Part shown: positions 47,321-59,997 of the stretch, one piece after another
Layout of the letters: every line of letters begins with the position of its first letter
How positions within the stretch are numbered: position 1 is the stretch's first letter
Assembly: GCA_024349245.1 (NCBI GenBank)
Contig: JALDNG010000081.1
Location: forward strand, 1,328,501-1,392,500
DNA: 64,000 bases
Source of the DNA: Neodontobutis hainanensis
Lineage: Eukaryota; Chordata; Actinopteri; Gobiiformes; Odontobutidae
Direction of reading: 5' to 3'
Notes under the pieces: generated by a model
What the model was told of the DNA's origin: nothing
The model's input: the letters and a program-made list of their open reading frames with translations, nothing else
Databases searched by the model: none
Position numbers and translations under genes: made by a program

Positions 47321-48485
47321 GCAGCCTTTTCTGTTACTGTAGACATATTTGGTAAGTATGCCAAGGGTGGGGGAATGCTCCTATCTTAAGTTTATATAAT
47401 TTAAAGATACACTGCCTTTTATTTTGTTACACAGAAAATTTATATATGACTGACTGAGAAGTCATGCATTGAATGGGTGAAAAGTTTTAGTGGATGCTGC
47501 CACACTACTTTTTGTTTTTGAGGAAATGTTGCAGAGATGACTGCATGCAAAGTATATATTTATAAACATGCACGAGTCCCCCGCAGCCTCCTATAATATG
47601 GGCCTAATTTTTTACTGTAATGATATATCTGTATGCAGTTGATTGGATCTCTTTTGTTTGTTTTATGTTTGACATCTTATGGAGACGCCTGAAAATCTCT
47701 TCTACAGTTGACCACCTCTTTCCCATTTTCCTGGGAGGAAGCGCAAAGTGCGACCGATCACAGTATCATTGCCCTCTTCCCCGTGTCTAAATGCTTTGTC
47801 ATCAAAGCGGCAGCTTCACTCCACATTTACGTTAGGTGGGTGTTGTCTCTTTCTCCTCTCCCATTTTTTAAGGAATAGAAACCCTGTCTGCTCTAGTCAC
47901 TTTTGGAGAACGTTGAGTGGGCTTGGTGTTGGACAGAGTGAGACTGAGAGTGAGCGAACGGGAGGGCAAAATGAAAGGAAGCACGTGTGGGAAGACTGTC
48001 TGTGCAAGTTTTTTTTTTTTTTTAAGCGACAAATGCCTGCCTGCGAGAGTTGAGACGGACCTTGTTGCTTTGTGCGAGTGTGAGAGGAAGAAGCCAGTAC
48101 GAATGTGTTCAGAGGTCAACACAAAGACTTTCTCACATCGTTTCCTATCAACTTCTTTAAACAGTGAAATGTCAAGTGCTTTGAGTATTTGTATACTTTG
48201 CTAGCATTTTCTTGCCGTCTGATTTGATGTGAGTGCTGTGTCTGGTTGTGTGCTTAATTTTCTCCTTGTTACCACCCTTTCTGTGAAAATGATTTTTGTC
48301 CTGGTGAGGTCTGTGTGGAAGAAAGCACTGGGGGAGCTTGAAAGTGTGTTGAGCTCAGGTTTGATGTGGTGCGTGTTTGACAAGTTCCCATTGAAAGTTT
48401 GTGTTTGAAGCAAGTTATGAATGCTTTTCTATGTTTTGTGAATCAAAGGGAAGTCTGAAATAAAGTTAATTTTGACTAGGTTTAA
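47321..48485 (+). other. tardbp: tardbp 3' UTR with candidate intron and UG-rich stretches
   Basis: The region runs from the stop codon to the poly(A) signal at 48,459. A near-perfect splice donor, GGTAAGTATG, sits at 47,351 only 31 nt past the stop. A pyrimidine-rich acceptor, TCCTCTCCCATTTTTTAAG, ends at 47,872. TG-rich sequence follows at about 48,228-48,420. TDP-43 is known to bind such sequence in its own 3' UTR and to alter splicing and polyadenylation there. Confidence 0.7.
48459..48464 (+). terminator. tardbp: Proximal poly(A) signal of tardbp
   Basis: A canonical AATAAA is followed by GTTAATTTTGAC and a T-rich stretch about 30 nt on, in the expected position for the main 3' end. Further AATAAA hexamers at about 49,034 and 50,288 could serve longer transcripts. 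Confidence 0.75.
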
Positions 48486-51188
48486 CATCCTTTTCACACT
48501 GAGTTTTTATTTGTAATCTATATCAAATTGTGCTGCAAATGATTTTAGTATTTATATGAACTCTGGCCATGTTACCTTTTTAAATCCAAGCTCTAACGGA
48601 GAAGGTTTGGATGAGACTCATTACTTGAAACAGTAGGAAAGATCAATGAAAGCTTTACACATGAAGGGCATAAAGACATTTTGTGTATACTGCAGTGACT
48701 TTAATTCACAAAAGTTATAATGAATTATAAATGAGGTACCACTACAAAGAGACGATGATTTATAACTGACCCACACAGCCACTTTAAATTAAGTTCAAAA
48801 TCATGTCAATCATGAATATGCTTTTACAACATGGTGTTTTTAAGGCTTAAACACTGTGTTTAAGCCATGTGGGGTCACAAGTGGGTATTAAGGATTGATT
48901 TAAGTATTTAAATAACCAGGTTGGAACTAATTTCTACACAAACATTTCTGAACCTTTTAGGGGACACTTATTGTAAAGCGAGTCTGACTTTTTGAATTGT
49001 TTAAAGGGCTTGGTTTTGTTTGTACTACATTGAAATAAAATGAGATAATTATTTATTCTGTCTCCTAGTTTATGTTAAACCATTGTATTTAGTCGTTAAA
49101 GTTTCTGAAGCAAGTGTAATTCTAAAATGCTGCCACTCAGTGCTGCTCATGATCAGTGTTGCATTAAACCTTAAACACTGGCCTGAGACACTTCCTTGTT
49201 TTGGCCCATATAACTTACTGACATTCTAAATTATTTCCATTGTCTAGATTTAAACAATACTAATGTCAAGGGTATTATATTAAATGTGTCGAGGGGGGTT
49301 GGTCTCACTGAAAACTACATTGCTGCTACAAATGACACTTTTCAGAGGTGCACTGAAACCTTTCTGACAAAAGGCCTCCAGCCTTTAATGTGAACTGAAG
49401 TCTAACTCTCCAACAATGTGTTTCAACAGTCTTCTCCACTGTGTTGCTCTTAGGATTTGTACTGTATGTAAAGTCAAATGATGGGATCTTTGAAGTGTCC
49501 CAGGATGGTTACACACAAGACTGGTGTAAACAATTAAGCAGCCTGCACTCACCACAGCCTTTGCATCACAGGTGCACAGAGGCAGGGCTTTGTTGACTCT
49601 TTAATGACAGGTGTAAGAGCAACTGTAACACACTCCTGTCAAGTACATCATCCTTCACAGCTGCACTTGTTAGCACCCCTTTCAGAGGCTGACAGTGCAG
49701 CTGAGACTTACCAGGCGAGGCTCAAAGGGAAACCAAGGGGTTTCTTCTACTGGAGCCTTGGATCAGTGTTGTATCTGAATTTATCTTATAGTAAACGATT
49801 TAACAACATAAAATCACGGTGTTGTCTTCTGTTTACCTCTGACAGGCAGCTTCCAATGCTATCTAATTTTTTCAAACATTTGTACTGGATTAATGGCTCT
49901 GTCTTCATAAATGCTGCTGCAGTTATGTAGGAGTATGTTGATCTGGGGAGATGTGCTCTCACAGGAGCCCTGTTATATTGAAGTATATGGAGCGAGGACA
50001 AAGAGGAGTTATTCTACCATTGTTGTCAATGAGCCATCAAAGAAACTCTGTATCTATGTAGTATTACTTTAAACTGAATGAGAAAGTTGAATTTGTGAGC
50101 CATTTTGCTCTGCTCAATTGTCAATGCACTGCTTGTGTCAATGGTAAATAGCCATTGTCAGTATTTATATCAAAATGTATGTACATATGATTTTTTGGTA
50201 CATTAGAAAAAGCTCCATCACGATGTAGACTTCAAACCTATGTCCAATGCCTTTGTTTAAACCTTTTTTTGAATATGTCCTAGCCGACAATAAATGGTAT
50301 TAGCTTTAAATACCAAAGTAACTTAGTGTAGCCTTTCAAACGGTGTGATTAAAATGTGGTCTTTTTAATCAAAATAGCGCTTTATGAGCAATGGTTAGCC
50401 CTTTGTTACTATGGAAAATATTATTAAAGGATTTTTAATATATATTAGCTGTTCCCTACATTATGCCAACTGTGGCCTAGTAAACTGTTTCTATGACAAA
50501 GGTTTGCATTCCTAAGGCATATCAATTTCTGAATATCTTTTTTACTAAAACATGAAATAAGTTTAACTCTTTTAACAGACATTAGTGATGCCTATAATAT
50601 AAATATAATTATATATATATATAAATATATATATATATAATATATATACATTTTAAGTTTTCTTGGCTTTTATAGTAGCTTAATGATTCTTCTGTAAGCC
50701 AATATATTTATGAACTTGGGACATATGTAAGCATGTCCTTATAAAGATGCCAAGTCTGTGTTGGCGTCACCTGCTGGAAACAACTGGAATGACAGGCACC
50801 ATTTAATAATAACCAACTTCCTTTCCATTGATTAAGAGTTTACCTTTGGCTAATATATTTTCTGTCTGATTTTTTACAACGTGTGGGGATACCTGAGGAT
50901 ATATTTTATTGAGCAGTAGTTAAAAATGTGAGATACAAAAACAATGGATGTGTGGATTACATTTGTTCAGTACAGTAAATTAAGCGGATTTAATTCTATT
51001 CATATTTAAATTTGCTAAAGTTCGAACCTTTAAAGTAAAGTACCAGTCTATTTTCAGTCAGGCGTCCTTCTCTTCTCTAAATAAACCAGATAACTTATGT
51101 GCTTTTTTTTAGTGCTACACACTTCATTCCTGTTTACAGCCCCTGAAGAGTAAGGACCATACAAGGTAATTATAAAGGGATTGAAATC
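48486..51188. other. Region between convergent tardbp and pgd 3' ends
   Basis: No coding exon was recognised. It may include extended tardbp 3' UTR forms, given the plus-strand AATAAA at about 49,034 and 50,288. An AT-repeat tract lies at 50,593-50,650. The small open frame at 49,604-49,930 has no family resemblance. Confidence 0.5.
50593..50650. repeat. AT-rich simple repeat
   Basis: The tract is made of TATA and AAATATA units almost without G or C. It lies in the spacer between the convergent tardbp and pgd genes. Confidence 0.9.
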
Positions 51189-51194
51189 TTTATT
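51189..51194 (-). terminator. pgd: Candidate poly(A) signal of pgd
   Basis: AATAAA on the minus strand lies about 344 nt past the pgd stop codon, giving a short 3' UTR. The neighbouring minus-strand sequence is AT-rich, as expected for a cleavage site. Confidence 0.6.
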
Positions 51195-51291
51195 TAGCCT
51201 AATACAGTACAGTGCAGCAGCCCACTTTAATCCCGCTTTAACACCGGGAACATTATCCTGACATACAGCACTACACACAAGAGGGACACTT

Positions 51292-51345
51292 TACTGCTCC
51301 CCCTCTGGTCATGTGATGTACTGCTCCCCCTCTGGTCATGTGATG
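51292..51345 (-). repeat. Perfect 27-bp tandem duplication in the pgd 3' UTR
   Basis: Two identical adjacent 27-bp units, each containing CTGCTCCCCCTCTGGTCATG, lie at 51,292-51,318 and 51,319-51,345, with a partial third start (GCTGCTCC). Because the copies are identical, the duplication is recent or is still changing in length. Confidence 0.95.
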
Positions 51346-51537
51346 AGCTGCTCCACAGAAACATACGCACACTGGGAGGACTTTGACACACTATGATTCT
51401 TGATAAATAAGACTTACACACCATTGAAGTGAGTAAAAAGTTGTATTAAAATGCCCGGGTGGGACTTAAATAGAGGGGCTTGGTTTAAAGTGGTGGAATG
51501 TAAAACTTTTTGTGTTTAAATGATATGTATGTGGTCG

Positions 51538-54500
51538 TTAAGCGTTGTAGGACGAGGAGGAGACGTTTCCACCGTGGCCCGTCCAGTTCGTGTGGATGAA
51601 ATGTCCTGGGTTCGACAGTAGTTCGTATGTGTGGGCTCCGAAATAATCTCTCTGGGCCTAAAAAAAAAAATTAATAAATCCCAGAGTTAACTGCACAGTA
51701 TCATTGTTAAACAAGTTGCTGTTAATTTTATTTATTTAATTTACAAATGCCTCAAGGACAAATGAGAGTAAAAAAACTGGCAGGGTCTTAACTCCAAGTC
51801 CCAATAAAAACAGCTACATGTGATCTTTTTAAATGAGCTATCCTTCTCCTCAGGTCCTTGTGTGCAGTAGACTCTAGTGTTAGGTTTTGACTGGTCTCTC
51901 ACCTGGAGGAGGTTTGCTGGCAGTTTCTCGTGTCTGTAGCCATCATAAAAAGACAGCGCTGTGGTGAAGCAGGGCATGGGGATGCCATGCTGTACTCCAG
52001 TGCCGACTGTTCGACGCCAAGACTCCTGAACAGAGAGAAGAAATATACTTTTTAATGGTGCAAGGCTTTGTCTTAAAGCAGCAAAATATCACCCAAATCA
52101 AGGAAAGAGGGAAGCAAAACTCTAGGATTTAGTTGTTCAATAAAGTTTGGCAACGTGTTAGTCTTACTTTATTACTTTACTTCAGTTTTAAATTGAATCC
52201 AGTTAGACTTCTGTTTAAAAAAAAAAAAACAAAAAAAAAACAAAACCCGATTTAAGTATTAATATAAATCAGTTTATTTTACATCAGTTTCATTTGACGG
52301 TCTGTATGATGTAAGGTGAGCTATCATTAGTAGGCAGTGGCTCAGTGGTAGAGTGGTCGTCTTTCAACCGGAAGGTAGTGGGTTTGATTCCCGCTCTCCG
52401 CACAATTTATACTGTTGTGTCCTTGGGCAAGACACTTAACCCACCTCGCCTCGTATGAATGTGTAGGAATGTAGGTGGTGTTGGTCGGAGAGGCCGTAAG
52501 CTTAAAATGGCTGCAATGTCTCTGTCAGTCTGCCCCAGGGCAGCCGTGGCTACAGTTGTAGCTTACCACCACCGGTGTGTGACTGTGTATGAATGAATAA
52601 TGGACGACCTGTGGGCGCTTTAAGTCCCTTGGTCCCTAAATCCAATCCATTATATCGTAAAGTTTTATAAGTAACAAATTAAGACAGATTACTTTTTCAC
52701 AGAAAGTCAAACTTATGCTTTTGACTCATTTTATTCAAATCTGTTGTGTTTGGTCATGCTGCTTTCCTCCGACAATTCACAAAGCATTATGGTCTATTTC
52801 GACCATAATTTTCTGTTCACTACTTTTACTGATGCATTATGGGAAACAACTTTGAGTGCACTACATTTTAACTTCCATCATTGGGTTTCAGAGATGAAAT
52901 AATGCACCACCAGTGTTGATTATCAAAGCGCTTAAATTGCAATTTACTTTGGACTTTTGGACATTTTAGTTAAACTTTACACCATTATCTTGACTGGAAA
53001 ATGTCCCATTCTTTTCAGGAAGTGTGAAAAAAAAAATTGCTTCCCAAAAATAGTCGCTACTATTGCTTCACTTCTTGCAAAAGAAGAATTACCACTTTTG
53101 TGTCTTTGTCAATCTGGTTTATTGCAGGTTTCTTTTTGCCACTTCCTTGTTCCTTTTACCTGACAATCCTGAACAGCATTACTGAAGAAAGAGTCCAGCA
53201 GCAGATTCTGCAGGTCTGTGTCTCGGTCAAACGCCTCTTTGATTTTACCCAAGAACACACTGTGGACAGACAATAGATCATTTTAGCACAGAGCAGTAAA
53301 GTTACTGCATGTTCCGAGGACTTTAATAAATTAAACAGATATGCTGCTGTTAGAAGCTCAAAATGGTTGCACAGCGGTTCGGTTTCACATTTCAAGGGTT
53401 AAATTTGAGCTGGGTTAGTCAACATCTTCATTGTATGTGCAAATAAAAAAAAAAAAAACAGTGTGACGCAATTTCTTCCAGTATGTGATTTGAAAGATTA
53501 TATTGTCTCTAATATTTAATACCAGTATTACAACACAGCACTTGTGTTACAGATGATTACTTCTTTTTGTAAGACTTTTATTATTATTTTTTTTTACTTC
53601 TCTACTGTAATTCTGATTTAATTTAATGTTGTGACTTCCTCTTCAAAGTCAGGGCACACAACCATTTTTTCACCATCAGTGTCGACATCACTGTTGAGGC
53701 AAAGTTGCAGAAGGTGAAGTGAAGCAACCGTTTTGAGTTCAGATGGCCGTACCTCCGGATGATGCAGCCGCCTCTCCACATCAGAGCGATGGCGCCGTAG
53801 TTGAGGACCCAGCCAAACTCTTTGGCCGCCTGTCTGAGCAGCATGAAGCCCTGGGCGTAGGAAATGATCTTGGAGGCATAAAGAGCCTAGGACAAAAACA
53901 TACAAATGAGTATTATATTTTAATATTAAATTAATATTGAATTTTTACCATGGACACAGAATGTAATACTTCAAAAGCTCAAACAAATATTATCTAGTAC
54001 AAATAACATGAAAACAATGTAGAAATTTACACGACTGTCTCCAAATTCATAATTTAATAGACATTTTAACTGTCCAAAACCTACAAACTCTGCATAAAAC
54101 AAGATCATTCTGGAAAAAGGCAAGTCCCTGACTACATGTGTGGGGTGTTACCGAGTGGACAGAGAATTATTGAGTGACTCGATAATCACATGTTCAGTAT
54201 ATACAAGCAATAGGGCTACAAGTCATTCAATATTAAGTTATGAGTGCATGTGCAGAGGACACCAAATACCACGACACTGAGGACTAAGAGTTATACACGG
54301 ATGGTTAAAGATTGGGCTTTATCATCAAAAGACTGGTGAACAAATCTGCCTGAAGGGGTTACTTAGCATACATATCACTAAAGAAGAAAAAATAATTTAA
54401 TGTAAAATGCAAGGCAATATCAGAGACATATAGATACAAACATACAGATTGGAGGATAGGCAAAAAAATCCTGAAGACTAAGCTTTTTTAGCATTTTTGC

Positions 54501-57500
54501 TCAATCTGCTAATGGGCTCAGGAGAATATTGCCTAAATATTACAGACACACAACGGACAGGTTTTCTTGTTGCCTCTTAATTGTCTAATTTAGTCAGAAT
54601 ATAAATGAATGGAATATACCACCGTCACTGCCAGACATGACACAGTACTTCCAGTATTTACCTTTCTAATGTCCTCGAGGAAGGCGGTCTTGTTTCCACT
54701 GAACTTGACCCCCTGAGGCCCAGCGAGGCTGCGACTGGCCTCCACACGCTCATCCTTCAGAGAGGACAAGCATCTGGCAAAGACGGCCTCCCCTGAGACA
54801 GACACAAAGGAACAGACAGTGAGCTCAGAGTTAACAAGGTTAGGGTGTCTCAAAAATAATTTACAAATCAACCGAGCTCAGTAACATGGTCAGAAAACTA
54901 AAGTGTCTCTGCAGAGTTAATAGATAAATGTGAGTAATTCTCTTTATTTGGGTTAAACCATCCCTTTAATTAATTAATCATTCTGAACACAATTCCTGTT
55001 AGAAATGGGTCGGGCAAGACAATGGATACGTTTCATTATGACTCAGCAATTTCTCGAATAACCTCAAAAAAGGAGTGGCCCCAATACTTTCTATTTAATA
55101 GTGATTAGAGAAAAGAAAACAAAAAAAAAACTGAAGAATAAGCATGACTTGCAAAAACTTGTGCAGCCAAAAGGAAAATGTGTCCAGTGACCGACATTGA
55201 TGTGGAATGTCAGTCATCCTTTTGGCTTTAATCGGGGTGTGCTTCACTTTACAGACGGGCTCAGCCCTCACAAAGAGGCCCTTTGTCCTGGCTCAATGTG
55301 TGACCGAAAAGAGGATCTACAACGCAGACAGGGACTAGTGTTTATGAAGACATTTTTACTTCTTTGTTCCTTCTATTTGTGGTTTCACTTTAATAAATGT
55401 GATTTGATTTAGCAAAAATTCAAATGACTGTATTATAAAAGACTGTGGTCGCTCTATTCTCTTGCACACTACTTTATATAAACAAGATAAAATAGATTTA
55501 TTTGCCAAGAAATGTAAATAAAACAGTAGAGCAAGTAAAAAGTTAAGAGTGAAAGACACAAAAACGGTCTTATAAACAAACTAGTTTTGGAGGAAACATT
55601 TTGACCAAAAGGTACATTATAATTCCAATGTTGGTATCACTTCTAATGGGGTCCAAAGATGAGGTGACATTTCCTTTTTGCGCTGCATTAATCTAACTTG
55701 TGACCTTCCGCATCCACACAACCCTTTATGAAACAAACAAGAGTCAAAGAGCAGTGCCTCAAAGCCTCACAAATCCCACTTATGTCACCTGAGATGAGCA
55801 GGCCTCGAGTAAAGCCTTCAATCTTCTTATGGGCAGCCACACATAAATCAAGAACACAACAAACGCCCTCACGCCTGCTGCTCTTTTGTGAGTTGACCCA
55901 GTGTTGAAACAGCAGTGAGGCAACACTTTCTGCAGTGTCACTGTGACTAATGTGAAGTGAAGACAATAGGAAAACCAGATCCCCGTCTGTCATTTGCTCT
56001 TACCAATCAAAGTAACAGGTGTGCCGTACTCCAAAGCTGAAATGGCTGTCCACTTCCCTGTCCCCTTTTGTCCCGCACAGTCACGGATCTTGGGCAGCAG
56101 GTGTGTCCCGTCAGTGTCTCTGTATTTGAAGATATTAGCTGTGATCTCAATGAGGAAGGAGTCCAGTTCGGTTTTGTTCCAGCTGTCAAAAGCCTAACAA
56201 AAGAGAAGTAAGGAATTTCCTTTAGAAAGTTGAACTTGACAATGCAACACTATAGAGTTACAAACACCAACCTGTGCCATCTCATCGTGGTCCATACCCA
56301 AAACGTCTTTCATCAGATGGTAAGCCTCACAAATCAGCTGCATGTCTCCATATTCAATGCCATTGTGGACCATTTTCACAAAATGCCCAGCGCCTTCATC
56401 CCCAACCTGGAAATATAAAACACACACATTTAGAGCAAAAGGATACAAACTTTTTGGTAGAACATGTAATAGAATCCGGTTGCTGTAATAAAACATGAAT
56501 AGAATTGAACTTGAAGATGTTAGTTAGCGCTCACATAGTTGAACTGAAACTTTGTCAAGATGCCAATAAACAAAGAGGATAAGACTGCACTCACCCAGTC
56601 ACAACACGGTTCCCCTGTGCCAACCTTGGCCGCAATGCTTTGGAAGATATTTTTAATGTGGGGCCTAAATAAAAGAAATCCTTTGTTCAGTGTAACCTGT
56701 GCCTTTCATTTGTTTTGTTTATCGTCATGTATATATAAAATTATTTTGACCTACCAGGCCTCTTTGTGTCCTCCTGGCATAAGTGACGGTCCATATCGAG
56801 CGCCCTCCTCTCCACCGCTCACCCCGCTGCCGACAAACAGCAAGTTCTTCTCCTTCAAACTTTTACACCGCCGCTGTTTGTCAGAAATACACACACAGTC
56901 ACATATTCAATCTGTTTGTACATTTTGTTCTGTGAAACATTTATGAAAGTTTGACTTACAGTTGTGTCTGTGTATTCAGAGTTCCCACCGTCGATGATGA
57001 TATCCCCAGGCTCAAGGAGAGGGCTCTAATGTAAAACAAATAAACTGCAAACTCAATCATTTTAAGAAGTAATTGGAGTACTGGAACAGCTGATGTCACA
57101 TGATCTTAAATGTGATGCGAGTGATAAAAGAAATGGAGACTGCTAGATCCACTCTTATCCAATCAGGAGCAACAACTCAGCAACAACACTTAGTTTGTTC
57201 TAAGGTTTTTAAAACAATGTAATACCAGGTTAAAATTTAGATGGATTAGGCAAGTATAGTCTACAACTCCTCTTTTCACAGTTTAGATCAGTATTAGCAA
57301 CCCACCAATTTGTCAATGAAGTCGTCCACAGCCTTTCCAGCCTTGACCAATAGGATGATCCTCCTGGGCTTCTTCAGCTTGGACACCATGTCCTCCAGAG
57401 ACTCTGCCCCGATCACCTTAGAGCCTTTGGCCTCGTTCTGGAGGAAGTCGTGCACCTTGGACACTGTTCGGTTGTAGGCGCACACCTATTGGAAAATATT

Positions 57501-58543
57501 AAGAATCAGGCTGTATCAAAGTAAGAATGTGAGGGGACAAAGACAAGATCTTACCACAAAACCATGGTCATTCATGTTCATGATGAGGTTTTGGCCCATG
57601 ACAGCCAAACCGATCAGTGCAATGTCTGCTCTGTGAAATAAAACACGATTAGAGCCATTTGTGTCAATTCACCCAAAAGTAAGCATCTACACATCATTTT
57701 AAACTAGGATAAGAAGCTTCCAAATATTTTCAGATGCTTGCATTTGTAAAACTGTCTCCCAAATTTATTTAAAATATAGGCTAATGTTTGTCGATTTTTA
57801 AGATTATAAATAAACAAATAAAATCTAATTTTACATTGTTTACATACAATTTACTTTGCTTATAAAGGCTGGATACTTTGAATAAGTGAATAAAACAGAT
57901 TTACCTGTTAAATAAAACTTAAAATTACTTAAAATCTCCAATAAATTTGCCAGACCTGGTTAATTATTTTGTGTCCAATAATTAATTTATTAGTACTTCA
58001 CAAAAGAACCGGATTTGGTTGGCGGACCTTAAGTCATTACTCTCAGTGGCTGCAGCAGAGACTCACGGAAGGCAACACATGATCCAGAACATCATTACAT
58101 CTTTCTGATAAGGGCCTCAAACAGGTGAATACTTGTTTAAACGGACCTGACTGTATTATGAAATAATAACTTAACACTCAGAGATTAGATTACATGTGAA
58201 TCAATTTTCAACCGATAAGTATATACCTTAATAGAAATTACATACAAAATGAATACTGCATTTAAAGTGACAAACATGTTTTTAATTACAGTTTAACAGC
58301 AGTTACTTAAGAACCACATAAACCTGCATGTAATTTTATTGGACTGGCTTTGGAACAACTGTCTGCCTTCAGTTACCTAAACTCCTGGGCTAAGCTAACA
58401 AGCTAACGACACTTTAAAACACCTCATACATAGTATAAATGTAAACAAATGTTAAAAACGACCGGGAGGGCTCATAACTTTGCGTCAATTTCCACAAATT
58501 TATCTAAATGAGCATGGCATCAGTAAAATACTTACTGGGCCAT
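51538..58543 (-). CDS. pgd: 6-phosphogluconate dehydrogenase, decarboxylating, 13 exons
   Basis: Exons 58543-58536, 57630-57555, 57485-57306, 57025-56960, 56873-56755, 56664-56595, 56406-56272, 56193-56004, 54792-54662, 53886-53753, 53259-53160, 52025-51903 and 51657-51538 join in frame to give 483 aa, the same length as the human enzyme. It converts 6-phosphogluconate and NADP to ribulose 5-phosphate, CO2 and NADPH in the cytosolic pentose phosphate pathway. Visible are the nucleotide-binding GLAVMG (10-15), the NADP-selecting NRT (33-35), GGNSEY with Asn103, SGG at 129-131, catalytic Lys184 and Glu191, and Arg447 and His453 in the tail that reaches the partner subunit. Exon 1 codes for only 8 nt. 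No lesion is seen, so it should be active. A SINE lies in intron 11. Confidence 0.98.
52333..52652 (+). repeat. tRNA-derived SINE in pgd intron 11
   Basis: The head GGCAGTGGCTCAGTGGTAGAG and B-box-like GGTTTGATTCC match the SINE at 11.86 kb. The body differs: GTTGGTCGGAGAGGCC, CTGCCCCAGGGCAGCCGTGG, GTAGCTTACCACCACC, ending AATCCAATCCATTAT. This is a second subfamily sharing the tRNA-like head. It lies antisense to pgd. Confidence 0.85.
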
Positions 58544-58790
58544 GGTGCTCAGAGGAAAAGTGTCCGTGAAGTCTGCAGATGACAGCGGTATGAGTTCAAC
58601 TGATTTCCTCTTCACGTTATCCTTTGTGGATTTTACTTCCTTGAACTGTGCTGAACGTGAGGCCGCCGACGTAACACAACAAACCAATCAGAAGCCGCCC
58701 GGCGAACTGAAGTGACAATCATTCTGTGTTCGGATTGGTCCAAAACACTGAGCAGAGTTATTCGAATTTCTATTGGTTGATATGACTGTC
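58544..58790 (-). promoter_or_regulatory. pgd: pgd promoter region with three CCAAT-type boxes
   Basis: Upstream of the pgd start are CCAAT at 58,684-58,688 (in ACCAATCAG on the plus strand) and ATTGG at 58,734-58,738 and 58,772-58,776. These are NF-Y-type boxes within 90 bp and 140-235 bp from the start codon, typical of a TATA-less housekeeping promoter. The transcription start is not determined. Confidence 0.5.
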
Positions 58791-59990
58791 AATCTAATTG
58801 CGCAGATACACGCCCCCCAAAAAGTGCGTCACTCACAGTATTGTATGTCATTCGTTGTAGAAAACACTGTCGCTATTATTTTATGTCTTTACCCGTTTTA
58901 TTTTATAATTATAGAGAATATGTGATGTAAAACAAAGTGCCCCCTCTTCAGCTACATAAAAAACTCTGTACAATGTCTTTCCAAAATCTTGATCTTATAA
59001 TAATATTCAGTAGGCCTTTGTATTATGTGATGACAAAAAGGGTACAAACAATAGCAGAACTGTTATTAAAATATGTCTCATTTAAGTTAGTCAGGCAACA
59101 TGCACGTTGTCTGGGGTTACTGAAGGTGCTACAAACTGTATCACATTTACTCCATCCAGCTGCCGGCAGAGGTCAAGGGTCTTTATAGAGTGTTACATCA
59201 ATGCCCATGAAATAACGAGTCTGTAGAAAGACCATGCCAAAAATTTGACTTCTTCAAGGTGAATCAGAAGACCAAATCTTTAGACTTGAGGCGTAGAACA
59301 TCTTCCAGGGTTGACACTTAAGAGACAGACATCGACAGAAAACCCTTCACCCTTACAGTCATTCAGCAGGGATACTTTAGAATTGCCAATCAACCTATAC
59401 ATACAAATGTTTGGGCAGTGGGAGGAAGGCGGAGTACCCGGAGAGAACCCACGATAACACAGGCAGGACATGCGGACTCACAAAAAGGAGTTGATGCTTC
59501 ATATTATTATGTAGTGTTGTGCATGTTCAAAATGTACACTTTACATAATGTGCTTTTTTTTTAGTTCAGATTAAATGCTTATCTCCAAGTAATTATTAAC
59601 CATTGGAAACAAATTATTATAATAACCATTACAGAGTTATTAGGGTTTCACTTAAGCTTAACTTATAATAACAACACAATATGTACAATATGATGAAAAG
59701 TGTCATTAAACTATGTATGGGAGAACAAAGAAAGACAAATAAATCAGTGAATATTCATTTAGATTAAGATTATAAAGATTAGAGTAAAAAAAAATCATTA
59801 CAGTATTAGTAAAGAAGATGCAAAGAATGGGGTAAAATGGAGGCAGATGTTTTTTGCCGTCTCACTTAAAGTAAATGTGTTTCAGTATCATATTTGCTAC
59901 GCACTCATGAAGATAAAAATAAAATAACAATAATAATAAATAGGTGTAAGTGAGGACCAACAGAGGTGAGTTGTTCTGCTAATGCACAGT
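58791..59990. other. Spacer between pgd and kif1b
   Basis: No coding exon was recognised. Repeat-derived sequence lies at about 59,385-59,485. The rest is AT-rich and undistinguished. Both flanking genes are on the minus strand, so this holds the pgd upstream flank and the kif1b downstream flank. Confidence 0.5.
59385..59485 (+). repeat. Interspersed fish repeat fragment
   Basis: The phrases CAATCAACCTATACATAC, GGGCAGTGGGAGGAAGGCGG, AGTACCCGGAGAGAACCCAC and ACATGCGGACTCAC match a very common fish repeat of the GTACCCGGAGAAAACCCACG type that I know by its text but cannot assign to a named family. It is partial and mutated. Confidence 0.7.
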
Positions 59991-59997
59991 TTGCACT

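Noticed and set aside
53743..53934. Plus-strand open frame rich in Ala and Pro
   Set aside because: It is the complement of pgd exon 10.
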